From Chloromonas sp. AAM2 (taxonomy: Eukaryota; Chlorophyta; Chlorophyceae; Chlamydomonadales; Chlamydomonadaceae): a stretch of DNA of 21,301 nt. A program made the translations under genes and the position numbers. The DNA lies in contig QAXH01004729.1 of assembly GCA_004335635.1 (NCBI GenBank), positions 255 to 21,555 on the forward strand. The letters are read 5' to 3'. Below are positions 10,001 to 18,653 of the stretch, in pieces. How positions within the stretch are numbered: position 1 is the stretch's first letter; every line of letters begins with the position of its first letter. A model generated the notes under the pieces. That model was given only the letters and a program-made list of their open reading frames with translations, searched no databases and had not been told where the DNA came from.

Positions 10001-10294
10001 CATGCTTAAAGGCATTCATACTGCCATGCTTCTGCCATGCCTGCCCCTCCACAGGTGCCACACATCCCTCTGCCTCCACCCTGGCGAGCCGGGATCAAGC
10101 TGCATGACGGGGTGCCTATCTCCAAGGACCTTCAGGACACACTTACCCACATGCTCACGCTCATGAACAAGGGCATTGACACACTGCCCGACCTCACGCA
10201 GCACGCGGCCTTGCTCAGGAAGAAGCAGATAGAGGCGGAGGAACAGGCCAAAAAGGATGCTGCCAGCAAGGCTGTGGCTGCAGCCACATCTTGA
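4020..10294 (+). CDS. HPAT-family glycosyltransferase (hydroxyproline O-arabinosyltransferase-like), 12 exons
   Basis: Exons: 4020-4139, 4489-4528, 4840-4889, 5141-5218, 5617-6266, 6866-6968, 7325-7507, 7930-8008, 8299-8399, 9131-9200, 9454-9686, 10055-10294; they total 1947 bases and 648 residues. The N terminus is a signal anchor: a basic tail (MRPQARGSVIKGR), then about 17 hydrophobic residues (18-34), as in Golgi type II enzymes. A Ser/Ala/Gly/Pro-rich stem fills about residues 40-290. The catalytic part follows in family order: IHTLFTSNGSPYQNFQARIM (294-313), TRILHRTTPDELMDE (333-347), WLLLLETDYVWIKPLQ (393-408; ETD sits where plant HPATs have the EPDH-type metal motif), SFAFDYIGP, GWVREMYAWDIG (492-503), YHYTWG (537-542), WKFDKRAYVDP (554-564) and a C-terminal PLPPPW segment with a charged helical tail. 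Plant HPATs add arabinose to hydroxyproline in the secretory pathway; substrate here is inferred. The related peptidyl-serine galactosyltransferases are a less likely match. Exons 5-12 are firm; exons 2-4 depend on phase closure. The donor after exon 7 (GTCGAT) is weak. Confidence 0.85.
4489..4528 (+). CDS. tentative exon 2 of the HPAT-like gene (stem region)
   Basis: A 40-base exon between TTTGCAG and GTAGGC that would encode GHKESFHTATDST plus one base. It is accepted mainly because its phase joins exon 1 (phase 0) to exon 3 (phase 1) without a stop. The stem is not conserved, so homology cannot confirm it. Confidence 0.45.
4840..4889 (+). CDS. tentative exon 3 of the HPAT-like gene (stem region)
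   Basis: A 50-base exon between GTGTGCAG and GTACGT that would encode GNANRRELHLGSAGHQ. It closes phase 1 from exon 2 to phase 0 for exon 4 (5141-5218), which is the better-supported ATAPQSSSSSLSTLANTQQQ exon. Confidence 0.45.
6591..6653 (+). repeat. tandem decoy 3' splice-site repeats in HPAT intron 5
   Basis: Three units about 23 bases apart, TTGTTGCAGAATTGCCACT, CTGTTGTAGAATTGCAACT and TCGTTGCAGGCTTGCAG, resemble the true acceptor ATGTTGCAGGATTGCCACC at 6857-6875. The first would even keep the AATTGCCAC exon start in a similar context. Confidence 0.6.
7039..7092. repeat. (TG)n(CG)n alternating purine-pyrimidine tract
   Basis: About twenty TG units pass directly into seven CG units, then into TGTGCATGTGCATGTGCGTGC. 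It lies in intron 6 of the HPAT-like gene. Long alternating purine-pyrimidine runs of this type can adopt Z-DNA. Confidence 0.95.
8250..8283 (+). repeat. duplicated branch-point-like motif before exon 9
   Basis: CAACTAATCAACA occurs at 8250-8262 and 8271-8283, a 21-base period, just upstream of the acceptor of exon 9 at 8299. CTAAT fits a branch-point consensus, so the intron may have two branch sites. Confidence 0.5.
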
Positions 10295-10712
10295 ACTTGA
10301 TCTCACAGACCAGTCAGTCATTCATGACAGGAATGTAAATGGACTTCTCTCCCCTTCAAGATATGAGCTTCCAGAAGTGTGTTGAGCAGCCATGCCCCGC
10401 TCTGCTGCCACCTGTCTGTGGACGCCACTCGTGCAATTTCTTTCTTCTGGTTTACGTGCAAGGTGGGGACCAATCGGTGACTGTTCGTAAGCTGTTTGTG
10501 CGTAATCGAATGGCCACTGCTGCATGAGGTCCTGCACCGAGGAAATCTGACGGCACGTGTTGGTGACACACAGCGGCGAACCCCTCTTCTTTTCTTTTTC
10601 GCCAACGGAATTGTAAGCGAACTGATCTCCAGCCTGCTATTGCTTCCTAAACTTCCGTTTCAACTGTTGGTCTTTGAAGTTGTGAGTCCATCCTAATTCT
10701 GCAGTATTCCAA
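10295..10712. other. intergenic region between HPAT-like and CLAMP genes
   Basis: These 418 bases hold the 3' untranslated region of the HPAT-like gene and the promoter of the CLAMP gene. TGTAA occurs at 10334-10338 and 10612-10616. The second, followed within 100 bases by the CLAMP start, is the likelier transcript end. A pyrimidine-rich run (CCCCTCTTCTTTTCTTTTTC) lies at 10581-10600. No gene is visible. Confidence 0.5.
10612..10616 (+). terminator. candidate polyadenylation signal TGTAA
   Basis: It lies 318 bases after the HPAT-like stop codon and 97 before the next start codon. The alternative at 10334-10338 would give a very short 3' untranslated region. Confidence 0.45.
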
Positions 10713-13700
10713 ATGGCAGCGGAGGTCGCGGGACCATTGGCTGTGGAGCAGATTGTGGAGTTCGGCAAACACTCAGAAAATCCTGACGATGCAGCCAGGT
10801 GTGCATGGTAGTGGCATGCCTCTGTACGCATGCCACAAAATGGCTTGCACCTCTTTTGCCAAAGAACGTGAACAAGCGCTGCCGTCTGTGAGTTGTTCAC
10901 ATGGTGACATGCGCAGTTACTTAGCCAGCGTGTTGTCACTCCCTGACTACACGACTGATGCATGCTCGGCCATCCGGCTGGATTATGTCTCCTGTGCGCT
11001 AACGTGAGTGTTAGGGGGTAGCTGTTGTGTAATCTGCAGTCTGCTCGAAACAGCAGCCAAAGCTACTGCAAAGATACTGCCCTTTCATCGCCCTTGCTCC
11101 TAAGGAGACTGAACAGGTTGCTGTAACAGCAGTAGAACTCATGCACAGTCAGCCACTGTGATGTGGCCTGATCTGCAGAAGCCCTTGCATAGCAGGGCAT
11201 ACCTCGAATTGTTGTGTGGAGCACGCTGGCCACCCCTTGCATTCAGCAGCTTAGGACATCTTACATTGCACACTGCAGGTTTGCAAGCGAGGCTGGCTAT
11301 GGTCCAGTCTGCACAGCATCACTGCTAACAGTGGCACACAACCTCCTAGAGGCCACAGCAGGTGCGGTGATTTCACTGCATGCAGTCCATGCTGCAGGCT
11401 GTGGAATGTCAGCCAACTCATGTGCGTCCGGAGTCACGCTCAATAAGTGAGCCCCGGCACTCAGGCCCATGGTGGCGGGCCACTGAGCCTAGGACAGAGG
11501 TTGGGTGATGCCTGCAAACCTACCAGCAGGCCAATCCGGGCAGTGCTGGAGTTGCATTCTTGTTGCCGTTCGTGGCCCCCAATCTTCCAAACCTTGATGC
11601 TGGGCATCGCTTGTTCACGCAGCCACGCATCAGCCATGGCCTAAACCGGACATGGGCACATGCACGTATGACCACTGCTCAGGCAATCCGTACATGCACA
11701 CTGCTTGTTGCAGCTGGGGCGGACTATGCGCAGCTGGAAGCCACCTTCAAAACCCAGCTGTTGCAACGCACCAGCGCCAAGCCAGGGCCCGACTCGGACC
11801 GATTCTCTCCTGACCAAGTGAGGGCCACTGCCAGTGCTACCTGCCATGCATACGCCAGAGCACCGCCACCACTGGCAATCAATTCGCCTGTGTGCCGCAT
11901 GACTCAAGAAATGATTCAGAATTTGGCACCTGCTGCCTGTGTTGCGGCCAAGCTAGCAGCCATGCCCATGCCACCATGCCAGCACATGTTGCATGCTTCT
12001 TTAACCTACGTGTATGACTGTGCTGCAGGTTGCTGCCATTGCCCGCTTCTTCACCCGCACGTTTTTCCGTCACTGGCGGTTATACTCACACTGCCTCCGG
12101 AACCCTCAGGAGGTGTCCGAGTGTGCCATGGGGCTCCTGGTGAGTTCGTGATTGAACGGAGTATTCACTCTCGCTTCAGCTGATACCTCCCATGTCATGC
12201 GTCACAACGGCTGCCATGCCATGGGGAATGTCACAAAAGGAATATGACCCTCATCCCTGCTGCCACCTCCCATGTCATGGCATCATACAGTTTGCTACTT
12301 GGGTCTTCGTGGCATGCAGCCTGTAGGATGTAAGTCTTGCGGAGCATAAAGGCTTACAAGGAGGGAGTGCACACCATGAAGCACGTCCAACGCTAACAAC
12401 AACTATTTGCGCAAATTGCAAAAAGTCCTCCTAGTAAAGGGGTAGGGCTAGTAAAGGGGTAGTCATGCTTAAGTGCAAGTGTAGGGCTTCAGGTATCTGT
12501 GAACAGCTGTGGAGCAATGGCTGTGGCCTTTGTCTGTGGAGCAGATAGTGGAGTTCGGCCAACACTCAGGCGTGGCTTACACGTCACCAGAGGTCTGCCA
12601 AACGTCTACGTGGACTCACAACCCAATCAACGACATGTGCATACCCATGCGATGTCAGACATGGTAGATGCTGTCAGCCTGGGTGCATGCATCCTAAGGG
12701 TGAATGTGAACCATCCAATGCACAGTGAACCAACCAACAGCACGCTTCTGACACATCGCTCGAGTCGCTGTCTTCATCCTAGGTGGAGACAGCTGTCATT
12801 CCAAGCTTTGATGGCGCGGTGCCAGCAGATGAGTGGGCTGCGGCCGCTGCAGCCGAGGCAGAAGCTGCTGCAGTGGCGGCTGAGCAGGCACAGGCGGCCG
12901 CACAGAGCGCAGCGGAACAGGCACAGAGCGCCGCAGCAGCGGCGGCTGCAGACGAAGAGGAACGGAGAAGAATGGAGGCGCTTGCTAAGGTGTGCTGTGC
13001 ATCACCGTCTATTCAGCTATATATAGGGTTGGTTGGTTGGTTGGTTGGTTGGTTGGTTGGTACCAGTCATGAGTTGTTTACCACTGTGTCAAGGTTTGTT
13101 GGCGGCGGGTAGGTGGGCGTTGGCGGCGGGTAGGTGGGCTGGTTGAGCAAGAAGGATGTCACGGTGCAAGCACTTGCTGGCTAGCAGTAGAATAGTATGG
13201 GCGCTGCCGATTGTCCAGATGTTGGCTCCTAACAGTTGAATGCAACCGGGTAGGGAAAGGTAAGATCGGCAAGCGGGCGCACGCTGGCCAAACACTGCTG
13301 TCGAGGCGCACTGCTGCTCCGAGGCACCTGCGCAAACAGTTTCTGGTGTATCTGCCTGCAGAAGCCTGCCACATTGGAGGAAGCTGTGGAGCATCTGGTG
13401 GCCCTGAGGTTGGAAGCTGAGAAGAAGGTGCTGGCGGCCGAGTACTCTGCAAAGGAGGTGCGCATGGAAGTAGTACACTGCAAAGGTGCTCAAGCGTGGG
13501 ACTCATCAATTCAAACCAGTTTTCAATATGAGTCACTTCTACCTGCTGATCACAATCAGACTTGTTACACGGCTCATATGGTGCCCTTGTGCTATGTACC
13601 ACGTTTCTTATGTATGGGAGGTTTGAGGAGTCTTGTCACTCATCATGCTCAATGTAAAACGTGTGTATTACCCCTCTAACGTTCCCACATTGCCAAGTTC

Positions 13701-13905
13701 GCTTCTAGCAAGCCAGACTCTTCTGGAGAAATCTGCGGTTCTGAATTGAACCAACATCACACTGGCCAGTTCGGTGCGCCCAGCAACGGCTATGCGTTTC
13801 CCAGCTCTTGCTGCCTGCTACGGTGTGCAGGAGGTGATGCTCAAGAAGATAGGAGACCTCGAGTCCCAGTTACCTTCAACACCAGCACCCACGGGGAAGA
13901 AATAA
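10713..13905 (+). CDS. CLAMP-domain flagellar central-pair protein (C1a-32-like), 7 exons
   Basis: Exons: 10713-10798, 11279-11361, 11714-11817, 12029-12139, 12783-12989, 13362-13457 and 13831-13905; they total 762 bases, 253 residues and TAA. The protein begins MAAEVAGPLAVEQIVEFGKH. The helical domain runs to about residue 145, with FASEAGYGPVCTASLL, a RFSPDQ turn (86-91) and ARFFTRTFFRHWRLYSHCL (96-114); the RHW-x-LY signature and the spacing match the CLAMP family (Pfam CLAMP, flagellar C1a complex subunit C1a-32; also animal CFAP119 and CABCOCO1). An Ala/Gln/Glu-rich coiled coil (about 143-190) and a second helix (200-232) follow. In Chlamydomonas these proteins form, with PF6 and calmodulin, the C1a projection of the central-pair microtubule, which helps regulate dynein. 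Whether this is the C1a-32 or C1a-34 relative cannot be settled by eye. Intron 4 contains a diverged copy of part of exon 1. Confidence 0.85.
10741..10776 (+). repeat. exon 1 segment that is duplicated in intron 4
   Basis: These 36 bases of CLAMP exon 1, encoding VEQIVEFGKHS, match 12534-12569 in the same orientation with two changes. Confidence 0.85.
10889..10950 (+). repeat. repeat R1 in CLAMP intron 1
   Basis: The 32 bases at 10889-10920 and the 21 bases at 10930-10950 (GTGTTGTCACTCCCTGACTAC) recur without change at 14705-14736 and 14748-14768; the spacers differ by two bases. Confidence 0.85.
12431..12462 (+). repeat. two-unit tandem repeat in CLAMP intron 4
   Basis: CTAGTAAAGGGGTAG occurs at 12431-12445 and 12448-12462. 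In the same intron ACCTCCCATGTCATG occurs twice, near 12184 and 12264. Confidence 0.8.
12534..12569 (+). pseudogene. exon 1 copy inside CLAMP intron 4
   Basis: The sequence matches exon 1 (10741-10776) at 34 of 36 positions. Its reading frame still gives VEQIVEFGQHS; one change is silent (ATT to ATA) and the other turns Lys into Gln. It has no usable ATG in that frame nearby and no donor at the matching place, so it is probably a remnant, though an alternative exon cannot be excluded. Confidence 0.65.
12652..12788 (+). repeat. repeat R2 at the CLAMP intron 4 / exon 5 boundary
   Basis: A 137-base segment covering the end of intron 4, its CCTAG acceptor and the first six bases of exon 5 matches 14957-15093 with few changes and no net length change. 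Confidence 0.9.
13026..13139. repeat. (GGTT)n microsatellite and 21-base tandem duplication in CLAMP intron 5
   Basis: GGTT repeats run from about 13026 to 13060, just after the exon 5 donor. Two perfect copies of a 21-base unit beginning GTTGGCGGCGGGTAGG follow at 13098-13118 and 13119-13139. Confidence 0.9.
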
Positions 13906-14105
13906 GACAGCCGATCTAACCACCAACATACCCATCATAGTACGGTAACTAGTTTTGACGGGCGTGATCTTCACCCTCCCCTAATGAGAGGGACAAAAGT
14001 TTGGGCGTCAGCCGGTGTAACCAAGGAGCGGCTGTGCCATCACACAGCAAACATGCTGCACCGCACGCTTGGTCAGCCGGCGCACCGTAGGCGTGACAAA
14101 CATGA

Positions 14106-14110
14106 TGTAA
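14106..14110 (+). terminator. candidate polyadenylation signal TGTAA
   Basis: It lies 200 bases after the CLAMP stop codon at 13903-13905, a typical distance for algal transcripts. Confidence 0.45.
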
Positions 14111-14704
14111 TACCTGAACGTGTATCTCATTGGCTCTTAAGACAACTGGGTAGCTTCTTGTCAACAAAACTATGGACAGCACAAGACCACGGACAATCTG
14201 CATGCTGGATGACAAAACAATTCATGATTATGCTGCTGTCGTCAGGAAACGGTTTGTTGCGGGTTCGGGTACCCACACACAGTCCCCCGTTTGTCGGGGC
14301 TATGGCAACTGGCTACTGGAACTGGCACAGCTTTGTGACATAGGGTGATGAAAATGAGAGCTACGTGACATAGGGTGAGGGCACTCAGTTTTTGTGTCTT
14401 TGCTTGTTTCTAATAGGGCAGGTTGCACGCACACGCTAACCACTGTTTTATTGTGGTACAACATTCAAATCGTCATGGGTCTCATGACATGTGTATGGAT
14501 GTGGTTTCAATGAAGGACACACTGTCAGTTTATGCTTCCCCTTGTTTTCATTTGCTGCCGCTCAGTCACAAGAGGGGAGGGATTCCAACGTGTCCAAACC
14601 TACATGTGAAGGGGATTGCGACACACCAGGACAATAGTGGTGGTGGCCAACCCGTTGAGGTGCTATCCTGACCGCAAACCTCGTTAGACCCAAAAAGGGG
14701 CCTA

Positions 14705-14768
14705 TGAGTTGTTCACATGGTGACATGCGCAGTTACTCCCTGTGTGTGTGTTGTCACTCCCTGACTAC
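14705..14768 (+). repeat. repeat R1 copy downstream of the CLAMP gene
   Basis: It matches 10889-10950 of CLAMP intron 1 in the same orientation: 32 and 21 identical bases around a spacer that has become TG-rich. Confidence 0.85.
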
Positions 14769-14956
14769 TCGCCTCCGCTCAGTCACAGCCTTCACTTAGT
14801 TGCATGCTGCTCCAATGAGGACCAGCAGAGAACAACGGTGTCGATGTATGGCCACGGACAGGTCACAAGCGTTACTCTTACTCTGACGGCACTCTGACGA
14901 CACGACAGTGTCGAGTGATTTGCTATGCTATGCATGTGATTTGCTATGGCTATGCT

Positions 14957-15093
14957 ATGTCAGACATGGCATATGCTGTCAGCCTGGGTGCATGCATCCT
15001 AAGGGTGAATGTGAACCATCCAATGCACAGTGAACCAACCAACAGCACGCTTCTGACGCATGGCTTGAGTCGCTGTCTTGACCCTAGGTGGAG
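14957..15093 (+). pseudogene. repeat R2 copy with a dead CLAMP exon 5 acceptor
   Basis: It matches 12652-12788 over 137 bases, including the CCTAG acceptor and GTGGAG, the first two codons of exon 5. The match ends right there: the bases that follow do not continue exon 5, so this is a truncated remnant. Confidence 0.8.
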
Positions 15094-15673
15094 CTCTTTC
15101 ATTACGATTACACCAGAGCTCTTTCAAGATTTACAAAGTGGAAGTGCGCACCAGGACGCACCACGCAAACGATTCTATGCTGGAAACATTGAATGCACTG
15201 CTACACGCATGTACAGGGGACTAGCCGTGCAGTCATGACAGACAAGAATTATGAATCATGCTGTACAATGCTATGAATTGTGATGCGCAGAACTCACTGA
15301 CGCCGACTAAAAATGTATTCCATGGATCACTGATGAGGATGCGACATATCAGCTCGGGGCTGATGTGGAGCAAGGTCACCCCAACATGATGATGAAGGGC
15401 CGCAAGAGAGTCACCCAATGGCAATCCGGCTTTCGTATCAGACGACCACAGGACAGCACGGAGGCTTGACTGATGGCAGAGCTCATGTGATACGAAATGA
15501 TGGCATGATCCTTTGCGGATGATTTCTACCCACGCGTGCTACGTCTGTCGTTTTTGAATTTGAACAGGTATTTCTTCTTATGTGATCGTCAGCAACGAAC
15601 CCTAGGCACCTTCCGAGTCAGTATTTCTTCCTATTGTCGGCTATACCATCGACCATGCAGTAAAGCTTTGACC

Positions 15674-17390
15674 ATGCAAGGTTTGCCAGGGCCTGCGCTG
15701 TTGCAGCTTCCCAGTTTGCTGGATCCTGCGGCGCGCCTGTCATTGTTCCAGACATGCAGCTCCATGCGGGATCTTGTGCTCTCGCAATGCCAAGTGTGTC
15801 TACACCAGCATGTGCCGCTCACTGATGAGGCCGAGGCTCAGCAGGCGCAAAACGCGCTCAACAGAGTTTGCTGGCTGTCGCCGAGCGCCACGCTTCATCT
15901 TCACGCAAAAAAGGGCGAAGCCGCTGCATTTGAAGTGAACTGCAGTTCCGGGAATTTGATGTTCAGCGCTATGGCTGCAACACTGTTTAACGAGGGGCTG
16001 ACGGCCATCAAGAGCGTGGAGCTGGAGGTGGGTTGCGATCAGCTGTGCAATAATGGCTCTTGAGAGAAGCTTTTCAGCGCTTGCGCATGTCATAGTCATC
16101 TGTCGCAGTGAACACGCCCACACTGGCATTACAAGGCAACAGAGACCAACATGTATTACGCCAGCGCGTACCCGTTAGTGGTGAACATACCTTGCTTAAT
16201 GCTTGATGCAGGGTCTGCCTCTATACGGGATCATGCCGTTCTGGCTGCCTGGTGCGTGCCCCAAGATGGAGAGCCTCCGGCTGCGCGACTGTCAATTCCT
16301 GACACTGCCCAATCCCGATAACAGCGTCACAACATGCGGGCATCTGCAGGAGCTGCAGCTCATCCATCCGCCAGACATCAGCCAGCAGCCACAGACAGAA
16401 CTTGACACTTGGACGCACCAGCTGCAGGCACTGATCGGGCTACAGCGTTTCAGCCTTGGCCTTGACTGCCTTGACGAACCTTTTATTTGGCTTGCATGCA
16501 TCTCAGCCATCGGCCCGCAATTGACACAGCTGAACTTCATACCGGGCGCCCTACTGGTTCCAGCAAGGCTTCCAGAACAGATGGCGACGTGGTTTCCCAA
16601 CCTTCGCGAGCTGCTGCTGCCCAGCAGATACATCTATGATGACGACATGGAGGTGCTCCTTGGCATGCGACAGCTTACACGGCTGGTGTGCAGGACCTTT
16701 GATTTGAGACGGAGCTACAGGCACCGCCCATGCCCGGCCTGGACCCAGCTTGGCGTTGTGGTGTTGCACGTGAAGCCATTCTCCCTCCTACCCCTGGCAA
16801 ATGCACCAGAAGTACAGGCCATTCCATCACCAAACCCTGATCAGCCGTTCGGAGTTGTCCTCCACTGCAAAGCTTATCCCAAGGCAACGATCAGAGCTGT
16901 GGAGGCCATCGCCATGTGTGGTGGGATTCAGTGGGATGCCAAAATCGACAAGGTGCTGTTCTGCATGGACAAGCTAGAGGACAGTTATGGCCGTGTAGAC
17001 TACATGCTGCCATTCCTGTCAGGATGCAAGGCCAGCCAATTCATGGTATCACGTGCAGAGCCTGTGACAACCGGGCTGTTGATCACCTTGCAGCGATACC
17101 TCGACAAACTTCAGCTGCATACCGTGCGTTTCTCCCAGTGCAAATGGCTGGAATTCGATGCACTAGCGCTGGTGCTGCGCTGCATGCCATCCTACCCCTG
17201 CAAGCTGTCGTTGGATGCTAGCGACTGGCAGCTCTCTGAGGCACAGTTCACAGAGATATGCGCCCATGCCTGCCGCCCAGTCCAAGTGGAGGTGACACGC
17301 ATCGGCAACCAGTGGCTCAAGGGATGGAGGGAGCGTGTGGTGTGCGCCATGCATGCAATAGGCAACCAGCATGTGACCATTCTTGAGTAA
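15674..17390 (+). CDS. F-box-like / leucine-rich-repeat protein, 2 exons
   Basis: Exons are 15674-16027 and 16212-17390, phase 0, giving 510 residues and TAA; the donor is GAG|GTGGGT and the acceptor GATGCAG|GG. The start is the first ATG of the frame. The N terminus, LLQLPSLLDPAARLSLFQTC followed by SMRDLVLSQC (about residues 8-37), has the Leu-Pro...Leu...Cys...(K/R)...W-less pattern of a weak F-box. From about residue 131 come irregular leucine-rich segments: MESLRLRDCQF, HLQELQLIHPP, PQLTQLNFIPG, FPNLRELLLPSRYI, MRQLTRLVCRTFDL and, late in the protein, HTVRFSQCKWLEFDALALVL. If the F-box is real the protein would serve as a substrate receptor of an SCF ubiquitin ligase. Large, rapidly changing families of this type exist in volvocine algae. 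The gene call is firm; the F-box call is not. Confidence 0.75.
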
Positions 17391-17688
17391 GGTTGCAGTT
17401 CAGAGGCAGTTGTTGCAGCTGTGCAGTCCTGTACTGGTCCAATCTGGGGTGGCAGAACTCATTTTGCGTTGATACTTCATGTTCTTACCTGTGAGCCCAA
17501 GCTCTTGAGACTGGCCAGTCAAACAACTGTGTTGAGCAAAGAGAATGACCACACTGTTTCAACGGAACCGTTTAGAGCTGCAAATGCCCATAAGGACAAC
17601 ACCGCAAATGTCAGTGCTCATGTAAGCTATGTTGGAAGGCGCAGTGCACTGCTGTTGAGAAAGAATGAGTCAGACAATCATATAACAT

Positions 17689-17693
17689 GTAAA
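17689..17693 (+). terminator. candidate polyadenylation signal TGTAA
   Basis: About 300 bases after the F-box-like gene's TAA at 17388-17390; an earlier copy is at 17621-17625. Confidence 0.4.
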
Positions 17694-18102
17694 GCAGGTG
17701 CACGTCAGAGTCGTAGTATTATTTCATTCGTTCTGCTAGTTACCGTCGACAGCCGGAAGGGCGCCAGGGCCCGACGCCTAACTTGCACACAACTGTCAAA
17801 CAACAACATCTGCACGCACACGCTACACTCTGTCACTCACCCATGATGCATACAAGCTACCGACTTCAAGAAACACAGGACAACATGAAACACAGAGTGA
17901 GAGTAATGATGATGATGATGAATGATGAAACACAACGCCTGTGACCTGTGGTTACGTATCGTCACCAGCGCAGCCGGGTTGGACTCCCTCTCTGAAGATT
18001 GAATGTTGGGTATTGATGCCAGCAGCGCATTGTCACAAGTGTTGCAGCATCATGTTCAGTCGGCATTCTTCTAACTCTGACTCCGTGGGCTTCTGCTACT
18101 CG

Positions 18103-18107
18103 TTACA
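18103..18107 (-). terminator. candidate polyadenylation signal TGTAA (minus strand)
   Basis: TTACA on the plus strand, about 550 bases after the TGA at 18656-18654 of the YchJ-like gene. Confidence 0.35.
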
Positions 18108-18653
18108 TCTAACGACATTAGTCGCTGCTACTTCCTATGGGCTGACGCCTAGACTGGCACATGCCAAAGTGGGTTTGACACCACTCGCACCGATGTCTTT
18201 GCCAGAACGGAGGCCTTTGGAGATGCCCCAGACACAAAGTGTCAGCCATTGACCCGCCAAAATTGCTCTGAGATTCTGAGAACAAGCAAACATGCTTGAA
18301 CGTGGGTCGCTCATGTCCTCAACACATCCACTGGCGAAGTTGACTCAGCCCAGTGAGGTCATTCAACGTCTGGTGAGAGCAATTCCAAATTAAACTGGCT
18401 TCAGACGCACACAAAAACAACCGTGCTTGTTGCATTGGAGGCAAGTGCAGACGGCTCCTCAAGTCAGTCCGGTCATGCGTAGAAGAGCACAGAGGTCGGA
18501 GCACTCGTCGGCTGGCATCAAGTTAATCCAAATTTTCAGAATTTAAACTGACAGTTGATATGTTAGCAAGGCAGTGGAAGTCTGACGCCGCATGCATGAG
18601 AAGAGAGTCACGCTTGACAGCACTGGTCTGACCAAGACAAACAACAATTCTCA

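Larger units (their letters stand above)
13906..15673. other. gene-free region with CLAMP-derived repeats
   Basis: About 1.77 kb between the CLAMP stop and the F-box-like gene start. It begins with the CLAMP 3' untranslated region. It has a small duplication of GTGACATAGGGTGA (14335-14348 and 14366-14379), then copies of CLAMP intron pieces at 14705-14768 and 14957-15093. The remainder to 15673 should hold the promoter of the F-box-like gene. None of the short open frames here shows coding character or usable splice partners. Confidence 0.6.
17391..18653. other. convergent intergenic region
   Basis: About 1.26 kb between the stop codons of the F-box-like gene (+) and the YchJ-like gene (-). 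It has TGTAA at 17621-17625 and 17689-17693 for the plus-strand gene, and at 18103-18107 on the minus strand for the other. A GATGAT microsatellite lies at 17906-17921. The 141-codon open frame at 17421-17846 begins with CTG and has no coding character. I see no gene. Confidence 0.5.

Noticed and set aside
15233..15424. Minus-strand 63-codon frame
   Set aside because: No splice partners, no recognisable motif and no polyadenylation signal at a sensible distance.
17421..17846. Plus-strand 141-codon frame after the F-box-like gene
   Set aside because: It begins with CTG, contains the TGTAA signals of the upstream gene, and its composition is that of an untranslated region.
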